Shown: positions 25,559 to 35,211, counted from the stretch's first letter. The stretch: 64,000 bases of DNA from Lachnospiraceae bacterium (GCA_021770245.1 JAETRI010000004.1:1-64000), one strand, 5' to 3'. The notes: generated by a model from the letters alone, not told the origin. Made by a program: numbers and translations.

Positions 25559-27511
25559 TTATTTCCTTTTTCTCTCCCGAAATGCTTTCCACTGAGTTTC
25601 AAAAAAAGAATCAGGCTCCGGCAGTGGCCGTACCGGTCTCCAGCTCACCTGACATTCCCGGCCACACAGGCTGATCTCTTGAATCATCCCACCCAATTTC
25701 CCCTTATCAAGCCTGCAGCAATATAAATCAGGCATTTTCTCTCCCGGCTTTTCCCCATCCGGGCAGATATACAGGGCAGACCCCCTGCTTCCACCGCCAT
25801 GTTGGAGATAGTCAAGCATGGCAGACAAATATACCTGTTGTGATACCAGCGTATCATACAAATGGAAGAACATCCCTGTCTGCCGGAAATCCGAAATATG
25901 GACAGCCGCCCCGAAATCCCTCAGTTCCTCTTTTACCTCTCTAAGCGCTTGCCTAAGGCTTTCCTCGCTACGGATCATCCCGCCAGCCCTGTCCATCCGA
26001 ATAGTCGCCTTTCTCCACATTTCTCCTATATTCGCTTCATCATATAGCATAGGGACCTGCTCCATATGTTTCCATGCAGCCTTCCGGCAAAATTCCCGGT
26101 CCTTTTTCTGCTGCGGATCCTTTTTAGGGTTATCTTTTTTCCCACAAACAATATGCTCTGCAGCCCGAAGTGCCCCCACCTGCCCGGCATTCAGCGCACC
26201 TCCTCCCGGCCGGGTCACCCCATGGCTTCCACATACCTCCCCCACCGCATAAATCCCTTCTATATTTGTCTGCCAATGGAAATCTGTAGAAAGCCCTCCA
26301 TTATTATGCTGCACGCAAATAGCAACTTCCAGCATCTCCCTCCGCAGGTCAACTCCATGTTCCTGATAAAAAAGCACTGCCGGTTCATTCATATGGTCCA
26401 ACCGCTCAATGGGTGTACCAAAACATGCACCGGCAGAAGAAAGATATTCATAAGCTTCCGGCATCAGTTTATCAAAAGCAATCATTCCGTCTCCTGGATT
26501 ATGTAAAAAATCCAAGAAGACACGCCGGTTCCTGAGAACAGTTTCCTGATAAACCAAAAGGTCAATTATGGACGATCCTCCATACACTTTATCCGAATCA
26601 AAAGGCCACTGATATCCCTTTAAAAATATCTGGGACTGCATTTTGGCGGGATCTTCAAAATAATCCAGTAAAAACTGCTTTTCATCATTCCCCTGCTGGT
26701 CAGTGGAAATTATGCGGGGCAAAGCCTGCATGTAAGTTCCACTCACATTCCACCTCGGCTTCAGAGAAGCAATCCCAAATTGCCATTCTGTAAGGTTCTT
26801 CCCCTTTATCCCAGCTTCAAAAGCAATCCCGCTGCCCCCAAGCTGGGAAGCTGGGTATACGCTGTCATGATACATGACTGCTGGTCCTCCAGTAGCAAGA
26901 ATGGCATTTTCACACCAGATGATGACAAATTCACAGCATGTTGTTTTTCCCCTATCCAGGCAGAGCACCCCATACACTTTCCCATCCTTTACAAGGAGCT
27001 TGACCATCTGCATATGGTCCAAAATCGGAATCTGGCGGGATATCGCTTCACGCTCCAGACATTCCACCATAATCTTTGATGTATATGGCCCCGCGCTGGA
27101 AGCTCTCCTTCCTCTGTCATGATCCGTTTTATATCCAATATATTCTCCATATTCATTATCCGGAAATGGCACGCCAAGCTCAACCAAGTGGTAAAAACAT
27201 TTCGTGGACAGGGCTGCTTCACACAACGCCAAATCCCCATCCACACATTGTCCCTGAAATAAATCCTCCGCCATGGCGCCAACAGAATCAGCATCTCTTC
27301 CGGCAAGGGATAGCTTATAATAGGTCTGCTTATCCGAGCCGGTATTTCTGGATGTTCCTGCGCTTACGTTTTCTGACAGGATTGCCAGGTCATGTTCCCC
27401 ATATTGGTGCAGCCGCACAGCAGCTTGATAACCGGCTGCCCCCGTTCCCACAACAACAGTATGTATTTCCATTTCCCTCAGTGATATCGTGATGTTCTCC
27501 TTATCATCCAT
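25559..27511 (-). CDS. FAD-dependent oxidoreductase, fumarate reductase type
   Basis: A 650-residue flavoprotein. The N-terminal dinucleotide loop is VVVGTGAAGYQAAVRL. FAD-contact and active-site regions typical of SdhA/FrdA/AprA-like enzymes follow (AGTSRNTGSDKQTYY, RRASSAGPYTSKIM, GGLSTDFHWQTNIEGIYAVGE, RPGGGALNAGQ), then a helical C-terminal cap. No FMN-binding or Fe-S domain and no signal peptide are present, so it should act in the cytoplasm with a partner. It lies between Gfo/Idh and SDR genes in a five-gene operon. Substrate unknown. Confidence 0.85.
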   Translation of the reverse strand: MDDKENITISLREMEIHTVVVGTGAAGYQAAVRLHQYGEHDLAILSENVSAGTSRNTGSDKQTYYKLSLAGRDADSVGAMAEDLFQGQCVDGDLALCEAALSTKCFYHLVELGVPFPDNEYGEYIGYKTDHDRGRRASSAGPYTSKIMVECLEREAISRQIPILDHMQMVKLLVKDGKVYGVLCLDRGKTTCCEFVIIWCENAILATGGPAVMYHDSVYPASQLGGSGIAFEAGIKGKNLTEWQFGIASLKPRWNVSGTYMQALPRIISTDQQGNDEKQFLLDYFEDPAKMQSQIFLKGYQWPFDSDKVYGGSSIIDLLVYQETVLRNRRVFLDFLHNPGDGMIAFDKLMPEAYEYLSSAGACFGTPIERLDHMNEPAVLFYQEHGVDLRREMLEVAICVQHNNGGLSTDFHWQTNIEGIYAVGEVCGSHGVTRPGGGALNAGQVGALRAAEHIVCGKKDNPKKDPQQKKDREFCRKAAWKHMEQVPMLYDEANIGEMWRKATIRMDRAGGMIRSEESLRQALREVKEELRDFGAAVHISDFRQTGMFFHLYDTLVSQQVYLSAMLDYLQHGGGSRGSALYICPDGEKPGEKMPDLYCCRLDKGKLGGMIQEISLCGRECQVSWRPVRPLPEPDSFFETQWKAFRERKRK

Positions 27512-27533
27512 ACCAGTACCCCACAATTTTTCC

Positions 27534-28304
27534 CTATAAACGGCGGATATGGAACCCCCCATCAATATCCAGATAACTTCCAGTAGTATATAAGATCTGG
27601 TCAGAGCAAAACACACTCACCGCATTGGCAACATCCTCAGGTGTTCCCCACCGCTTCATAGGGAAAACCCCGCTTTCTATCATGGCATCATACTTTTCCT
27701 TCACAGCGCTGGTCATATCAGTCGCAATCACGCCCGGGCGGACCTCATGGACCAGGATTCCTTCCGGTGCAAGCCTGTCCGCAAAAAGCTGTGTAGCCAT
27801 GGCGACTCCTGCCTTAGAGATGCAGTATTCCCCCCTGGCAGTAGACGAAACTTCGGCAGAGCAGGAACCAATGTTTACAATGGTACCTCTTTTTTCCCAG
27901 ATCCATTCCTGCCTCAACATCTGTTTTGCAACCAATTGTGTCAAAAACAGGGTGCCTTTTGTATTGACCCCCATGACGCGGTCAAAGCTTTCCTCACTCA
28001 TTTCCAGGATATCCCTCCGCTCCAGAGGCGCCACCCCGGCATTATTTACCAGCACGTCCACCCTCCCAAAACGCCGCAGTGTCTCTCCCACAAGATGTTC
28101 CCTGTCCCTGGCTATGTCAATGCGCCCCTGGACATAATGCCAGCTAATCCCCATGTCTGTCAATTTACTGAATGCTTCTGTATGTTTTTCCTGTTCTCCG
28201 GTGGCCATCAGCACCACCTGGTATCCATCCAGCCCCAGCCGCTTCGCAATTGCATACCCAATCCCGCGACTTGCGCCTGTCACAATGGCTGTTTTCATCA
28301 TCAT
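27534..28304 (-). CDS. Short-chain dehydrogenase/reductase
   Basis: A 256-residue classical SDR: cofactor loop TGASRGIG (about 9-16), NNAG, catalytic Ser in NIGSCSAEVSS and YxxxK in YCISK, C-terminal DIDGGFHIRRL. The start was taken at the first of three ATGs, overlapping the upstream OYE gene stop by 4 bp. The extra basic-acidic residues around the cofactor loop do not settle NADH or NADPH use. It belongs to the redox operon. Confidence 0.92.
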   Translation of the reverse strand: MMMKTAIVTGASRGIGYAIAKRLGLDGYQVVLMATGEQEKHTEAFSKLTDMGISWHYVQGRIDIARDREHLVGETLRRFGRVDVLVNNAGVAPLERRDILEMSEESFDRVMGVNTKGTLFLTQLVAKQMLRQEWIWEKRGTIVNIGSCSAEVSSTARGEYCISKAGVAMATQLFADRLAPEGILVHEVRPGVIATDMTSAVKEKYDAMIESGVFPMKRWGTPEDVANAVSVFCSDQILYTTGSYLDIDGGFHIRRL

Positions 28305-29650
28305 TGCCTGGTCTCCTCCTGATATTCCCTGTAGTATCTTAAATAAATATCTGTATCCCGCACAATGCATCCTGTAGGTTTTCCTGCGCGTATGAGATCC
28401 CCGCATTTTCCGCAGGCAACACAGGTCATTTTTTCATCCATCCTGTCTGTTTCCATGATTTGTTTCGGGAACCCCGGGTTTGCAAAAGCCATCCGCCCAA
28501 ACAACATATTGTCGCACAGCCCCTCCTCTATAGCCCCTGCCGCATACAGGTCAGAATACTGCCGAAGATAGGACGGGCCGGAAGCCGAAATGAACATGCC
28601 CGGTACTGCCTTCTTCACTTCCCCTATGCCCTTGATTATCCTCGCAACACCATACAGGGGATGTTCTTCCGGGATATATTTCCCGCCATCAAAAGGCCGG
28701 GTAACATGGGTAGTGACATATGGGTTCCCCATGGTCAGGTTTACCATAGGGATGCCATATTCCCCATGGAGCAGACGTACCAGACGGGCAGGTTCTTCCA
28801 TATCCGGCACTGCACCGTTCCCTTCCATGACGCCAAACCCATACGGATATGCATATCCATCATAAATTCCTATCCTGGATGTCACTAAGAACTGGCTGTC
28901 TTCATGGATTTTCGCTGAAGATATCCCATTTATTAAAAGGCGGGTGCGGTTTTCAAAACTCCCCCCGTATAGACCCGGCCTCTGATAAGCAGATAACATC
29001 TCCGCAAGCAGGTAGCCATGGCAGGCTTTCACATCTATAGCATCAAAACCTGCCTGTTTTGCCAGGAGTGCTGCTTCCCCAAACTTTTCTTCCAGTGCCT
29101 TTAAATAATCGTCTGTGACAATACAGCTGTCATCCGCCGCCCGCAGCTTTTCGTATTCCGGGTGGCGGTATGCAATCATCGGTGCCGGTCTTCCCTGTGG
29201 GTTGGAATAGCGCCCGCTGTGGTTTGCCTGCATGACCAGGTAAGGAGCAAAACCATTTGTCCTGATTCCAGCTTCTTTAACGACTGTAATAAATTTTTTA
29301 TAAGCTTCAAGGTTCCCTCTGGTCAGCATCAGCTGATGTGCACTGGAACGCCCTTCCGGTACGATAGAAATGGCTTCAAACCAGATCATCGCGCTTTGTC
29401 CTTCGGCCTCCCTTACATATCTGCGCAGTGTCAGTTCGGAAGGCGAACCGTCAGGCAGCGCATCCGCCCCTTCCATAGGGGCAATCCCCATACGGTTTTT
29501 CAGCATAACATTCCCAAAAAATGCTTCCTGTTTCAACGCCCGCGTATCATCTGCAAAGGGTAAATGAACCCCTATTTCATCCGCTTTCGCCTTAATTTCA
29601 TCCAAACTCTTATAGGCAAATCTTTGATGCATCATATTCTTCTCCTTCAT
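28301..29650 (-). CDS. Old-yellow-enzyme family reductase (NADH:flavin oxidoreductase)
   Basis: A 449-residue TIM-barrel FMN protein: GIAPMEG near residue 55, QANHSGRYSN, active-site segment FDAIDVKACHGYLLAEMLS, and the phosphate-binding end GRMAFANPGFPKQI. A C-terminal cysteine cluster CVACGKCGDLIRAGKPTGC resembles the [4Fe-4S] site of 2,4-dienoyl-CoA reductase-type members, but the large FAD/NAD domain that normally follows is absent. Electrons may come from another operon member. ATGA overlaps join it to both neighbours. Confidence 0.88.
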   Translation of the reverse strand: MKEKNMMHQRFAYKSLDEIKAKADEIGVHLPFADDTRALKQEAFFGNVMLKNRMGIAPMEGADALPDGSPSELTLRRYVREAEGQSAMIWFEAISIVPEGRSSAHQLMLTRGNLEAYKKFITVVKEAGIRTNGFAPYLVMQANHSGRYSNPQGRPAPMIAYRHPEYEKLRAADDSCIVTDDYLKALEEKFGEAALLAKQAGFDAIDVKACHGYLLAEMLSAYQRPGLYGGSFENRTRLLINGISSAKIHEDSQFLVTSRIGIYDGYAYPYGFGVMEGNGAVPDMEEPARLVRLLHGEYGIPMVNLTMGNPYVTTHVTRPFDGGKYIPEEHPLYGVARIIKGIGEVKKAVPGMFISASGPSYLRQYSDLYAAGAIEEGLCDNMLFGRMAFANPGFPKQIMETDRMDEKMTCVACGKCGDLIRAGKPTGCIVRDTDIYLRYYREYQEETRQ

Positions 29651-30915
29651 ACCTTCCTCTTTCCATTTCCTTTCTCAAATGAAATTTCATCCCCCTGCAA
29701 CGCTATTACATGAGACTCCTGTGCCCAACTTACCCCTTCTTCATAGGGAAGGCTCCCTCTCTCCCAGCACATGTTCAGTGTCTCTCCCAATCCTATACAA
29801 GTATATTGACGAGTATCCTCATCATAATGAATAAAATCATCTGTAAATTGCGGTGTTTCGTGAAAGCTTTCTGCCAAGGCACAGATACACTTCAAATGGG
29901 GCAATGCCGTTTCAGGTATACATGGCAGATGTGCATTTCCCCTGATAGCATCTGCCATATAGGAAAGCTTGTGCATATTGTCTGCACTGGGTTCTCCATA
30001 GAAAATGTTTCTGCCGTCAATTAGTCGGCCAGTCATAATCTCCCTCTCTTTATCATAACATAATGTTACCATCCCCAGCTCCCCTTCAATAATAAATTCC
30101 GGTCTGCGCTCCTGCTTTTGGGGAACCGCATGAGTCGCATAGAATAACAATTCTATATCATTAGCAGTACGGATACGCAACGCGCAAGTATCAAACATTT
30201 CAATGGGATTTGCCCTGTATATCTCCGCTTCTATTTGAATTGGCTCAGCGCTTCGATTCACTTCATTTCCGGTCAAAAACAACATATTATGTAAATAATG
30301 AGCCGCAGCATTAGAAGCCACACTATCTAACAGCCATTCTCCAGATGCCAAACGGCGCTTTCCTGCCCAGCCAGTTCCCCGATGATAGTAATCAAGCCCC
30401 CTTGGGAAATATACAATTGTCCGGATTCGACGAACTTTACCATATAATCCAGTCATGATATCCTGTTTTAACTTTAAAATTGATTCGTTAAAAGACCACT
30501 GAAATCCAATTGCTAATCGGCGTCCAGTCCGGTCTCGTACTGCCATCATCTCTTCCGCATCTTTCAACGAAGCACAAATCGGTTTTTCACACAACACATC
30601 ACTGCCATGCTCCATACAATATTGCGCCTGATATGCATGTAAATGGATTGGAGTCACAATAAAAGCCACCTGCGCTGCCTGCTTCTGATAAAATTCTTCC
30701 ATTGTATGATAAACCGGCACACCATGTTGCACAAGCTCTCTTCCAGATTCACTTTGATCTGCATAAGGATCTACTGCTCCCACAATTTCAAACTGACTGG
30801 CACAAGGCCCATGCAGCAATTCCTTCACATAAAGACCGGCATAGCCACCGGTTCCCACCATTAATACCGATATTTTCTCCCATTTCCTGTTTTCTGTGCC
30901 TTCATAAGCATTCAT
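29647..30915 (-). CDS. Gfo/Idh/MocA family oxidoreductase (first gene of redox operon)
   Basis: A 422-residue member with Rossmann motif VLMVGTGGYAGLYVKEL, the canonical CEKPICASLKDAEEM, and GEWLLDSVASNAAAHYLHNML in the substrate domain, as in the family. It is longer than usual (about 340-380) because of a C-terminal extension of ~60 residues. It opens the operon and overlaps the OYE gene by 4 bp. The transporter remnant upstream on the same strand implies that the pathway once had its own sugar importer. Confidence 0.9.
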   Translation of the reverse strand: MNAYEGTENRKWEKISVLMVGTGGYAGLYVKELLHGPCASQFEIVGAVDPYADQSESGRELVQHGVPVYHTMEEFYQKQAAQVAFIVTPIHLHAYQAQYCMEHGSDVLCEKPICASLKDAEEMMAVRDRTGRRLAIGFQWSFNESILKLKQDIMTGLYGKVRRIRTIVYFPRGLDYYHRGTGWAGKRRLASGEWLLDSVASNAAAHYLHNMLFLTGNEVNRSAEPIQIEAEIYRANPIEMFDTCALRIRTANDIELLFYATHAVPQKQERRPEFIIEGELGMVTLCYDKEREIMTGRLIDGRNIFYGEPSADNMHKLSYMADAIRGNAHLPCIPETALPHLKCICALAESFHETPQFTDDFIHYDEDTRQYTCIGLGETLNMCWERGSLPYEEGVSWAQESHVIALQGDEISFEKGNGKRKV

Positions 30916-30962
30916 GCATTCTGCACCCCTTTCTATCTTTCAGAAGGTTTTTGCCTGTATCT

Positions 30963-31860
30963 CTATCCTTTTACCGCGCCTATCATAACACCCTTTTCAA
31001 AATATTTCTGGTTAAAGGGATAAATACTTATCACCGGAACCGTAGACACAATAATCACGGCAAATTTAATCTGGTCCGCATATTCCTGCGCAAAAGCGCC
31101 CTCTCCCGCTCCCGTAGTTCCGGCCATAGCCTGATTGGAAATCAGAATATTACGCAAGATTGTCTGCAATGGCTGATACCCATCCTTATTCAGATAAAGC
31201 AATGCCGTAAAGAAATCATTCCAGTGACCGACCGCATAATATAATGTAATAACTGAAATCACCGCTTTTGACAGTCGTATTAAACAACCCCACTGCAGAT
31301 CCAAAACTAAACTGCCCCGATTGTACACCTATATTAAATACATAAGTTGAAATTACTTCGGACACGGAAAGATTTAAATCATTCTGCATCAAAAATATTT
31401 TTTCAAACCCTACGCTCAGAATACGCCCCATATTCATAATCAGCAATATGACTATCGTCGGCACAAGTGCCGGAAGTTCCACATGGATGACCTGCTGCCA
31501 ACGGCTTGCACCATCTACTTTGGCTGCATCGTACAACTGACCATCTACTGCGGATAATGCAGCAATGAAAATAATACTATTCCATCCTGCGGACTGCCAG
31601 ACTCCGGATAAAACATAGACCGGCACAAAGGCACTGGGTGTTCCCAGTAAATTACATTCTTCGATACCAGGTGTAAATCTTTCAGCAAAGCGCTGATAAC
31701 CCCTGTAGAAGGAGACAATAAAATCTGCAGAATAGCAACCATTACTACTGTGGAAATAAAATAAAGCACATATACCGCCGTCTGCACCACCCGTTTCAGC
31801 TTATTCTGCCGCAAGGAATTTATCACAATAGCCAGCAGAATCGGAACCGGGAATCCGCAT
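30963..31860 (-). pseudogene. Hybrid remnant of two Lpl-type ABC permeases
   Basis: Read on the minus strand, an LplB-like piece (SLRQNKLKRVVQTAVYV, DGASRWQQVIHVELPALVP, SVGFEKIFLMQNDLNL, up to SAVGLFNTTVKS near 31275) runs directly into the C-terminal part of an LplC-like permease (YAVGHWNDFFTALLYLNKDG, PFNQKYFEKGVMIGAVKG). The 5' end of LplB is missing at about 31860, a frameshift sits near 31640, and everything between the two pieces is deleted. Compare the intact pair at 37630-39597. Confidence 0.88.
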
Positions 31861-31911
31861 ATCAGAGTAAAAAAATGAGATAATAAATGTATTTTTCGGG
31901 TTTGTCAAGTA

Positions 31912-32968
31912 AAGTGTGTAATTTTTTTGTGAGAGCGTCTCAAGTTTTGTGTAAACTCAAAAACTGATATAAGATAAGTTAGTAGTTACTTAAGGGGCGG
32001 ATGCCGGATTTCGGGCTCCGCCCCTTACCCTGTATTATACAGGCTGTTTCCATGCTGTCAATAAAAGTTGATATGACTTTTCCTGTTACAGATCCCTGCT
32101 GGTAAGCCGCTCCTCAAAATGAATCTCTAACCGGGAATGGATCTGCCCCAGTCCTGTCTATGCCCTGTCCATTTTTTCGTGATATCCATCATTGCCAGAT
32201 ACAGCATCTTTAACAGGCTGGCGTCTGTTGGAAATACGGTCTTGCATTTCGTTATTTTCCGAAGCTGGCGGTTAAACCCTTCAATGGCGTTTGCCGTACT
32301 ATCACGAAATCGGTATAAGTCGTATACAAGATGCGCCGGATATCATCCGAAAACTGGAGGAAGGAACTGACATCCTCCCAGTTATTCTCCCAGTTGCTTA
32401 TCGCATAGGGATATTTTTTTCCCCACTTTTCTTTGATCTTCTCCAGTTCTGAAAGGGCTGCCGATTCATTTGGTGCATTATATACTGATTTAAAATCGGA
32501 TGAGAACTTCTTCAAGTCGCTGTAGTTTACATATTTGAAAGAGTTGCGCAGCATATGGATGACACACCTCTGTATCTGGGCATCTGGATAGACTGCGGCT
32601 ATGGCTTCCTTAAACCCGACAAGCCCGTCCACACAGAAGAATAGCACATCCTGCACGCCCCGGTTCTTTAAATCATTCGGCATTCCCAGCCAAAACTTAC
32701 TGGTCTCATTGGCTCCTACAGTAATGCTCAAAATATCTTTGTAACCTTCTGACGTGATACCCAGAACGATATAAGCAGCGCGGCTTACTGTCTTTCAGCA
32801 GGCTGTAGACATCGGCCACGCTGTTTAAGTTGTTATCTGCAATGATCTGTCGAATCTGCTCTTTTGTTGCAGGCATAAAAAAATCCTCCTTTTCGATAAG
32901 AATTGTCATATCTTGATTCTTACCAAAAAAGAGGTATTTTTTTCCAAAGACACAAACTATTTTACACT
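31912..32968. mobile_element. Degenerate IS256-family element
   Basis: An imperfect end pair is visible: AGTGTGTAATTTTTTTGTG at the left and, in reverse complement, AGTGTAAAATAGTTTGTG at the right. About 1.06 kb remains, against 1.3-1.4 kb for full elements, because part of the transposase gene is lost. Just inside the left end is a GGGGCGG/CCGCCCC hairpin (about 31994-32025). No target duplication is recognised, consistent with later deletion of neighbouring DNA. Confidence 0.75.
32096..32876 (-). pseudogene. IS256/Mutator-family transposase remnant
   Basis: The start MPATKEQIRQIIADNNL has a GGAGG site. An internal deletion follows LLKDS. The core SITVGANETSKFWLGMPNDL, VQDVLFFCVDGLVGFKEAI and QRCVIHMLRNSFKYV is the Mutator-type catalytic region with its Asp and CxxH-like His motif. 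A frameshift near 32300 moves the C-terminal part (NAIEGFNRQLRKITKCKTVFP, shown in part) to another frame. It is inactive. Confidence 0.88.
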
Positions 32969-33116
32969 ACCTGATTGAAAGATTATTATTCCCGGTGTCT
33001 TTTTCTATTCTTGCGGATACTAAAAAACATTTCTAATTTGGAACAAAATATTCCGCAAATTCCCCGGTTGTGTAAGACCGTTCTTCGTTTCTTTCCCAAA
33101 AACAAAGGAGGTAACT

Positions 33117-34002
33117 ATGCAAAACTTAAAACTGGCACTGGAACAAGTAGGCCGCCAAGTGGAACAGGACAGGGAAAAATAATCTGCTTTTTTTAAAACT
33201 TACGCAATGTGAAACACCAAGTATTCCCGGCGATACCCGTAGTGCCGCAAAACTAATCAAAAACTTTTTGGATAAAGAGGGACTTTGCTATCAAGAAGTC
33301 AAAGCTGACCCGATTATGCCTAACCTTATATCTGTAATCAACACAGGCAGACCTGGACGGCATTTAATGTTCAATGGGCATTTAGACGTTATGCCCGCCG
33401 GAAACGAACCGGGGTGGACGGACAGCCCGTGGAGTGGCAAAATCGCAGACGGGAAAGTCTGGGGGCGTGGCACATCAGACATGAAAGCCGGTGTAACAGC
33501 CATGCTATTTGCTTACACATATCTTTCAAAAATACTGAAGCAGAACTTTTAGATAAAATCACAATAGATATAACCATGATACAGGGCGGTGATCTGCTTT
33601 CCGTCATTGCCCCGGAATGTAGTTTTACAGTTGCGGTTGTCGTTCCAGTTGGCGCAGACCCTTGTCTGGTGTATCAACAGGCAAATAAAATCATTTCAAA
33701 TTATCCCGAAGCCGAATTGATTTTTGAGGGTATCAGTGTTGCGGATATATCAGACCCTAATCACGAAATGGTTGGTATATTACAGGACACCGTAACAATG
33801 TTAGGGTGGGAGAAGCCGGAGCCTGTACCCGATATTGCCATTTCCGATTGTCGTCATTGGCGTTACCGGGGAATACCTGCTTTTTGGTATGGAGCAGACG
33901 GAAGCCGCTGCTGCGCTACAAATGAATATGTGGATATTGAGGAACTCCTGCACCTTGTCCGTACTTATACATTGGCAGCCCTGCAATATCTTTCAAAACC
34001 AC
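33117..34002 (+). pseudogene. M20-family peptidase pseudogene
   Basis: Begins at an ATG with AAAGGAGG five bases upstream (MQNLKLALEQVGRQVEQDREK) and meets a stop at 33180 through a frameshift. It resumes with CETPSIPGDTRSAAKLI, the metal-binding FNGHLDVMPAG and WGRGTSDMKAG (ArgE/DapE type), then shifts frame near 33530 with an internal deletion, and ends with the C-terminal part DCRHWRYRGIPAFWYGADG. Length is well short of the ~380-400 of intact members. Confidence 0.88.
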
Positions 34003-34253
34003 AAAAAATAACCCGCAAAAAGCAAACTGCACTCAAATTGTCTGTACCATTTCAGCCAATTTCCCCGGAAATACGGTATATACCACCTGTATATGCAGCT
34101 TATATAAAGGGAGTTGCAGATAGTTTCAAATCAACGGACTTAGACACTATTATCAATGAGCTGCTGGACACTCTTTATATTAGGCTTACAAAGTCTGGTA
34201 TACTTGCCGGAGCAGCTTCTATTGTCATTATGGAACAACCTTTTACAACGTGA
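34003..34253 (+). pseudogene. Fused tail, possibly a GyrI-like domain fragment
   Basis: The peptidase frame runs on without a stop into about 80 residues foreign to M20 enzymes. PVYAAYIKGVADSFKSTDLD and LYIRLTKSGILAGAASIVI have the rhythm of the GyrI-like effector-binding domain of AraC/MerR regulators. It has no start of its own and is probably debris joined by deletion. Confidence 0.4.
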
Positions 34254-34382
34254 TATGCGTGTTTCCCCAAAGGCAAAGCAGGTAAAACATGGGTAACAAA
34301 GTCAAGGGACTTATGCACGGGAATCCATACCGTTAAAGACGAACTGTTAGAAGAAGCCGTTTTCAAGGCAATACAGGCATAA
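34254..34382 (+). pseudogene. C-terminal scrap of a serine recombinase
   Basis: The frame reads FPKGKAGKTWVTKSRDLCTG followed by IHTVKDELLEEAVFKAIQA and a stop. This pattern (zinc-ribbon end with C-T-G-I-H, then the conserved helix before the coiled coil) is that of large serine recombinases from Clostridial conjugative elements. It is too short to be functional but marks an old insertion or excision point. Confidence 0.55.
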
Positions 34383-34419
34383 ATCTCTTTAGTGGATAAT
34401 ATGGCACAGTTGATTTTTT

Positions 34420-34722
34420 TCAGGCATAGCCATCCGCCCCGCTTCCTTCCATATGTTCATCCAGGATTCCCCTAAGCGCATTCATGGAACTTGTATGGGA
34501 GCGGACGGTCCTTACCGGTTTCCCTTTTGTCTGTTCCAGTGCGGTGCGCACCATCTTATGGGAAACCGTATCTGTAAACAGAACCAGGAGATCCGGCATG
34601 CCGATATTTTTCAGGCTTCCGGTCATCTTGGGATATATTTTCGCCTTACATTTATATTCCTTGCACAGTTCTTTATATTGACGAACCATACATTCGTTTC
34701 CTCCGACAATTACCACGCTCAT
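34420..34722 (-). CDS. DUF2325 family protein
   Basis: A 100-residue single-domain protein opening MSVVIVGGNECMVRQY, with a glycine-rich strand-loop that is typical of DUF2325; the central LLVLFTDTVSHKMV and VRTVRSHTSSMNALRGIL match the family. It is small, soluble and of unknown function; relatives are often found near iron or manganese transport genes. A GGAG site and a perfect 16-bp palindrome lie directly upstream. Confidence 0.85.
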   Translation of the reverse strand: MSVVIVGGNECMVRQYKELCKEYKCKAKIYPKMTGSLKNIGMPDLLVLFTDTVSHKMVRTALEQTKGKPVRTVRSHTSSMNALRGILDEHMEGSGADGYA

Positions 34723-34743
34723 CCGCTTCGTCTCCTTTTTTGA

Positions 34744-34759
34744 GTTAGTTTAAACTAAC
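34744..34759. promoter_or_regulatory. 16-bp palindromic operator before DUF2325
   Basis: GTTAGTTTAAACTAAC is a perfect palindrome 21 bp upstream of the start codon. TTAG-N-TTAA-N-CTAA spacing recalls DtxR/MntR-type metal-regulator boxes, so metal-dependent repression of this gene is plausible. Confidence 0.6.
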
Positions 34760-34865
34760 ATGTGTTTAAAAATAAGCGCCTTATGCAAGGCCTTTTGTGA
34801 TAATAGCATATCCTTTTATGTCTTTCCGCTCCGCAACAACAGAAAAATGCTCCAAAACAACACTT

Positions 34866-34977
34866 TCTGAAATCAGGACAAACGCATGAATGGGGCTGCG
34901 GCTCCGCGCCGCGGGACCAGGCAGGGAGTGGTGCGGAGCTGTAGAGCCATTCATGCGTTTGTCCTGCTCTGAAATCA
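34866..34977. mobile_element. MITE-like element with 10-bp flanking repeats, copy 1
   Basis: Terminal inverted repeats GGACAAACGCATGAATGG (from 34876) and CCATTCATGCGTTTGTCC (to 34964) enclose ~55 bp of GC-rich palindromic DNA. Identical direct repeats TCTGAAATCA lie at 34866-34875 and 34968-34977, as expected for a target-site duplication. No coding capacity. Confidence 0.85.
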
Positions 34978-35051
34978 TGGCGCCCGGAAGCTTTTGCTAC
35001 CGCTAGGGTTTCATGCCGCCGAAGGTTCTCATTCACCTTCCGCTGCGCAAA

Positions 35052-35088
35052 AAAAGCTATGCAGCGGCAAACCTGCTGCATAGCTTTT
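35052..35088 (-). terminator. Terminator after DUF1540 gene
   Basis: AAAAGCTATGCAG (35052-35064) pairs with CTGCATAGCTTTT (35076-35088). On the minus strand the stem is followed by a T-tract of seven. Nothing else of note is seen between 34980 and 35211. Confidence 0.75.
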
Positions 35089-35211
35089 GGTGATACCTGG
35101 CGTAACTTAGAATTCTTTGAATGTTTCCCTATGGGCTGCTGCCGTTTGAGTCTCCCGTTTTTCTCCGGTACCGCCCCGCCGTTTGTCTTCTGCAGCAGCG
35201 CCGCTTTTTCC

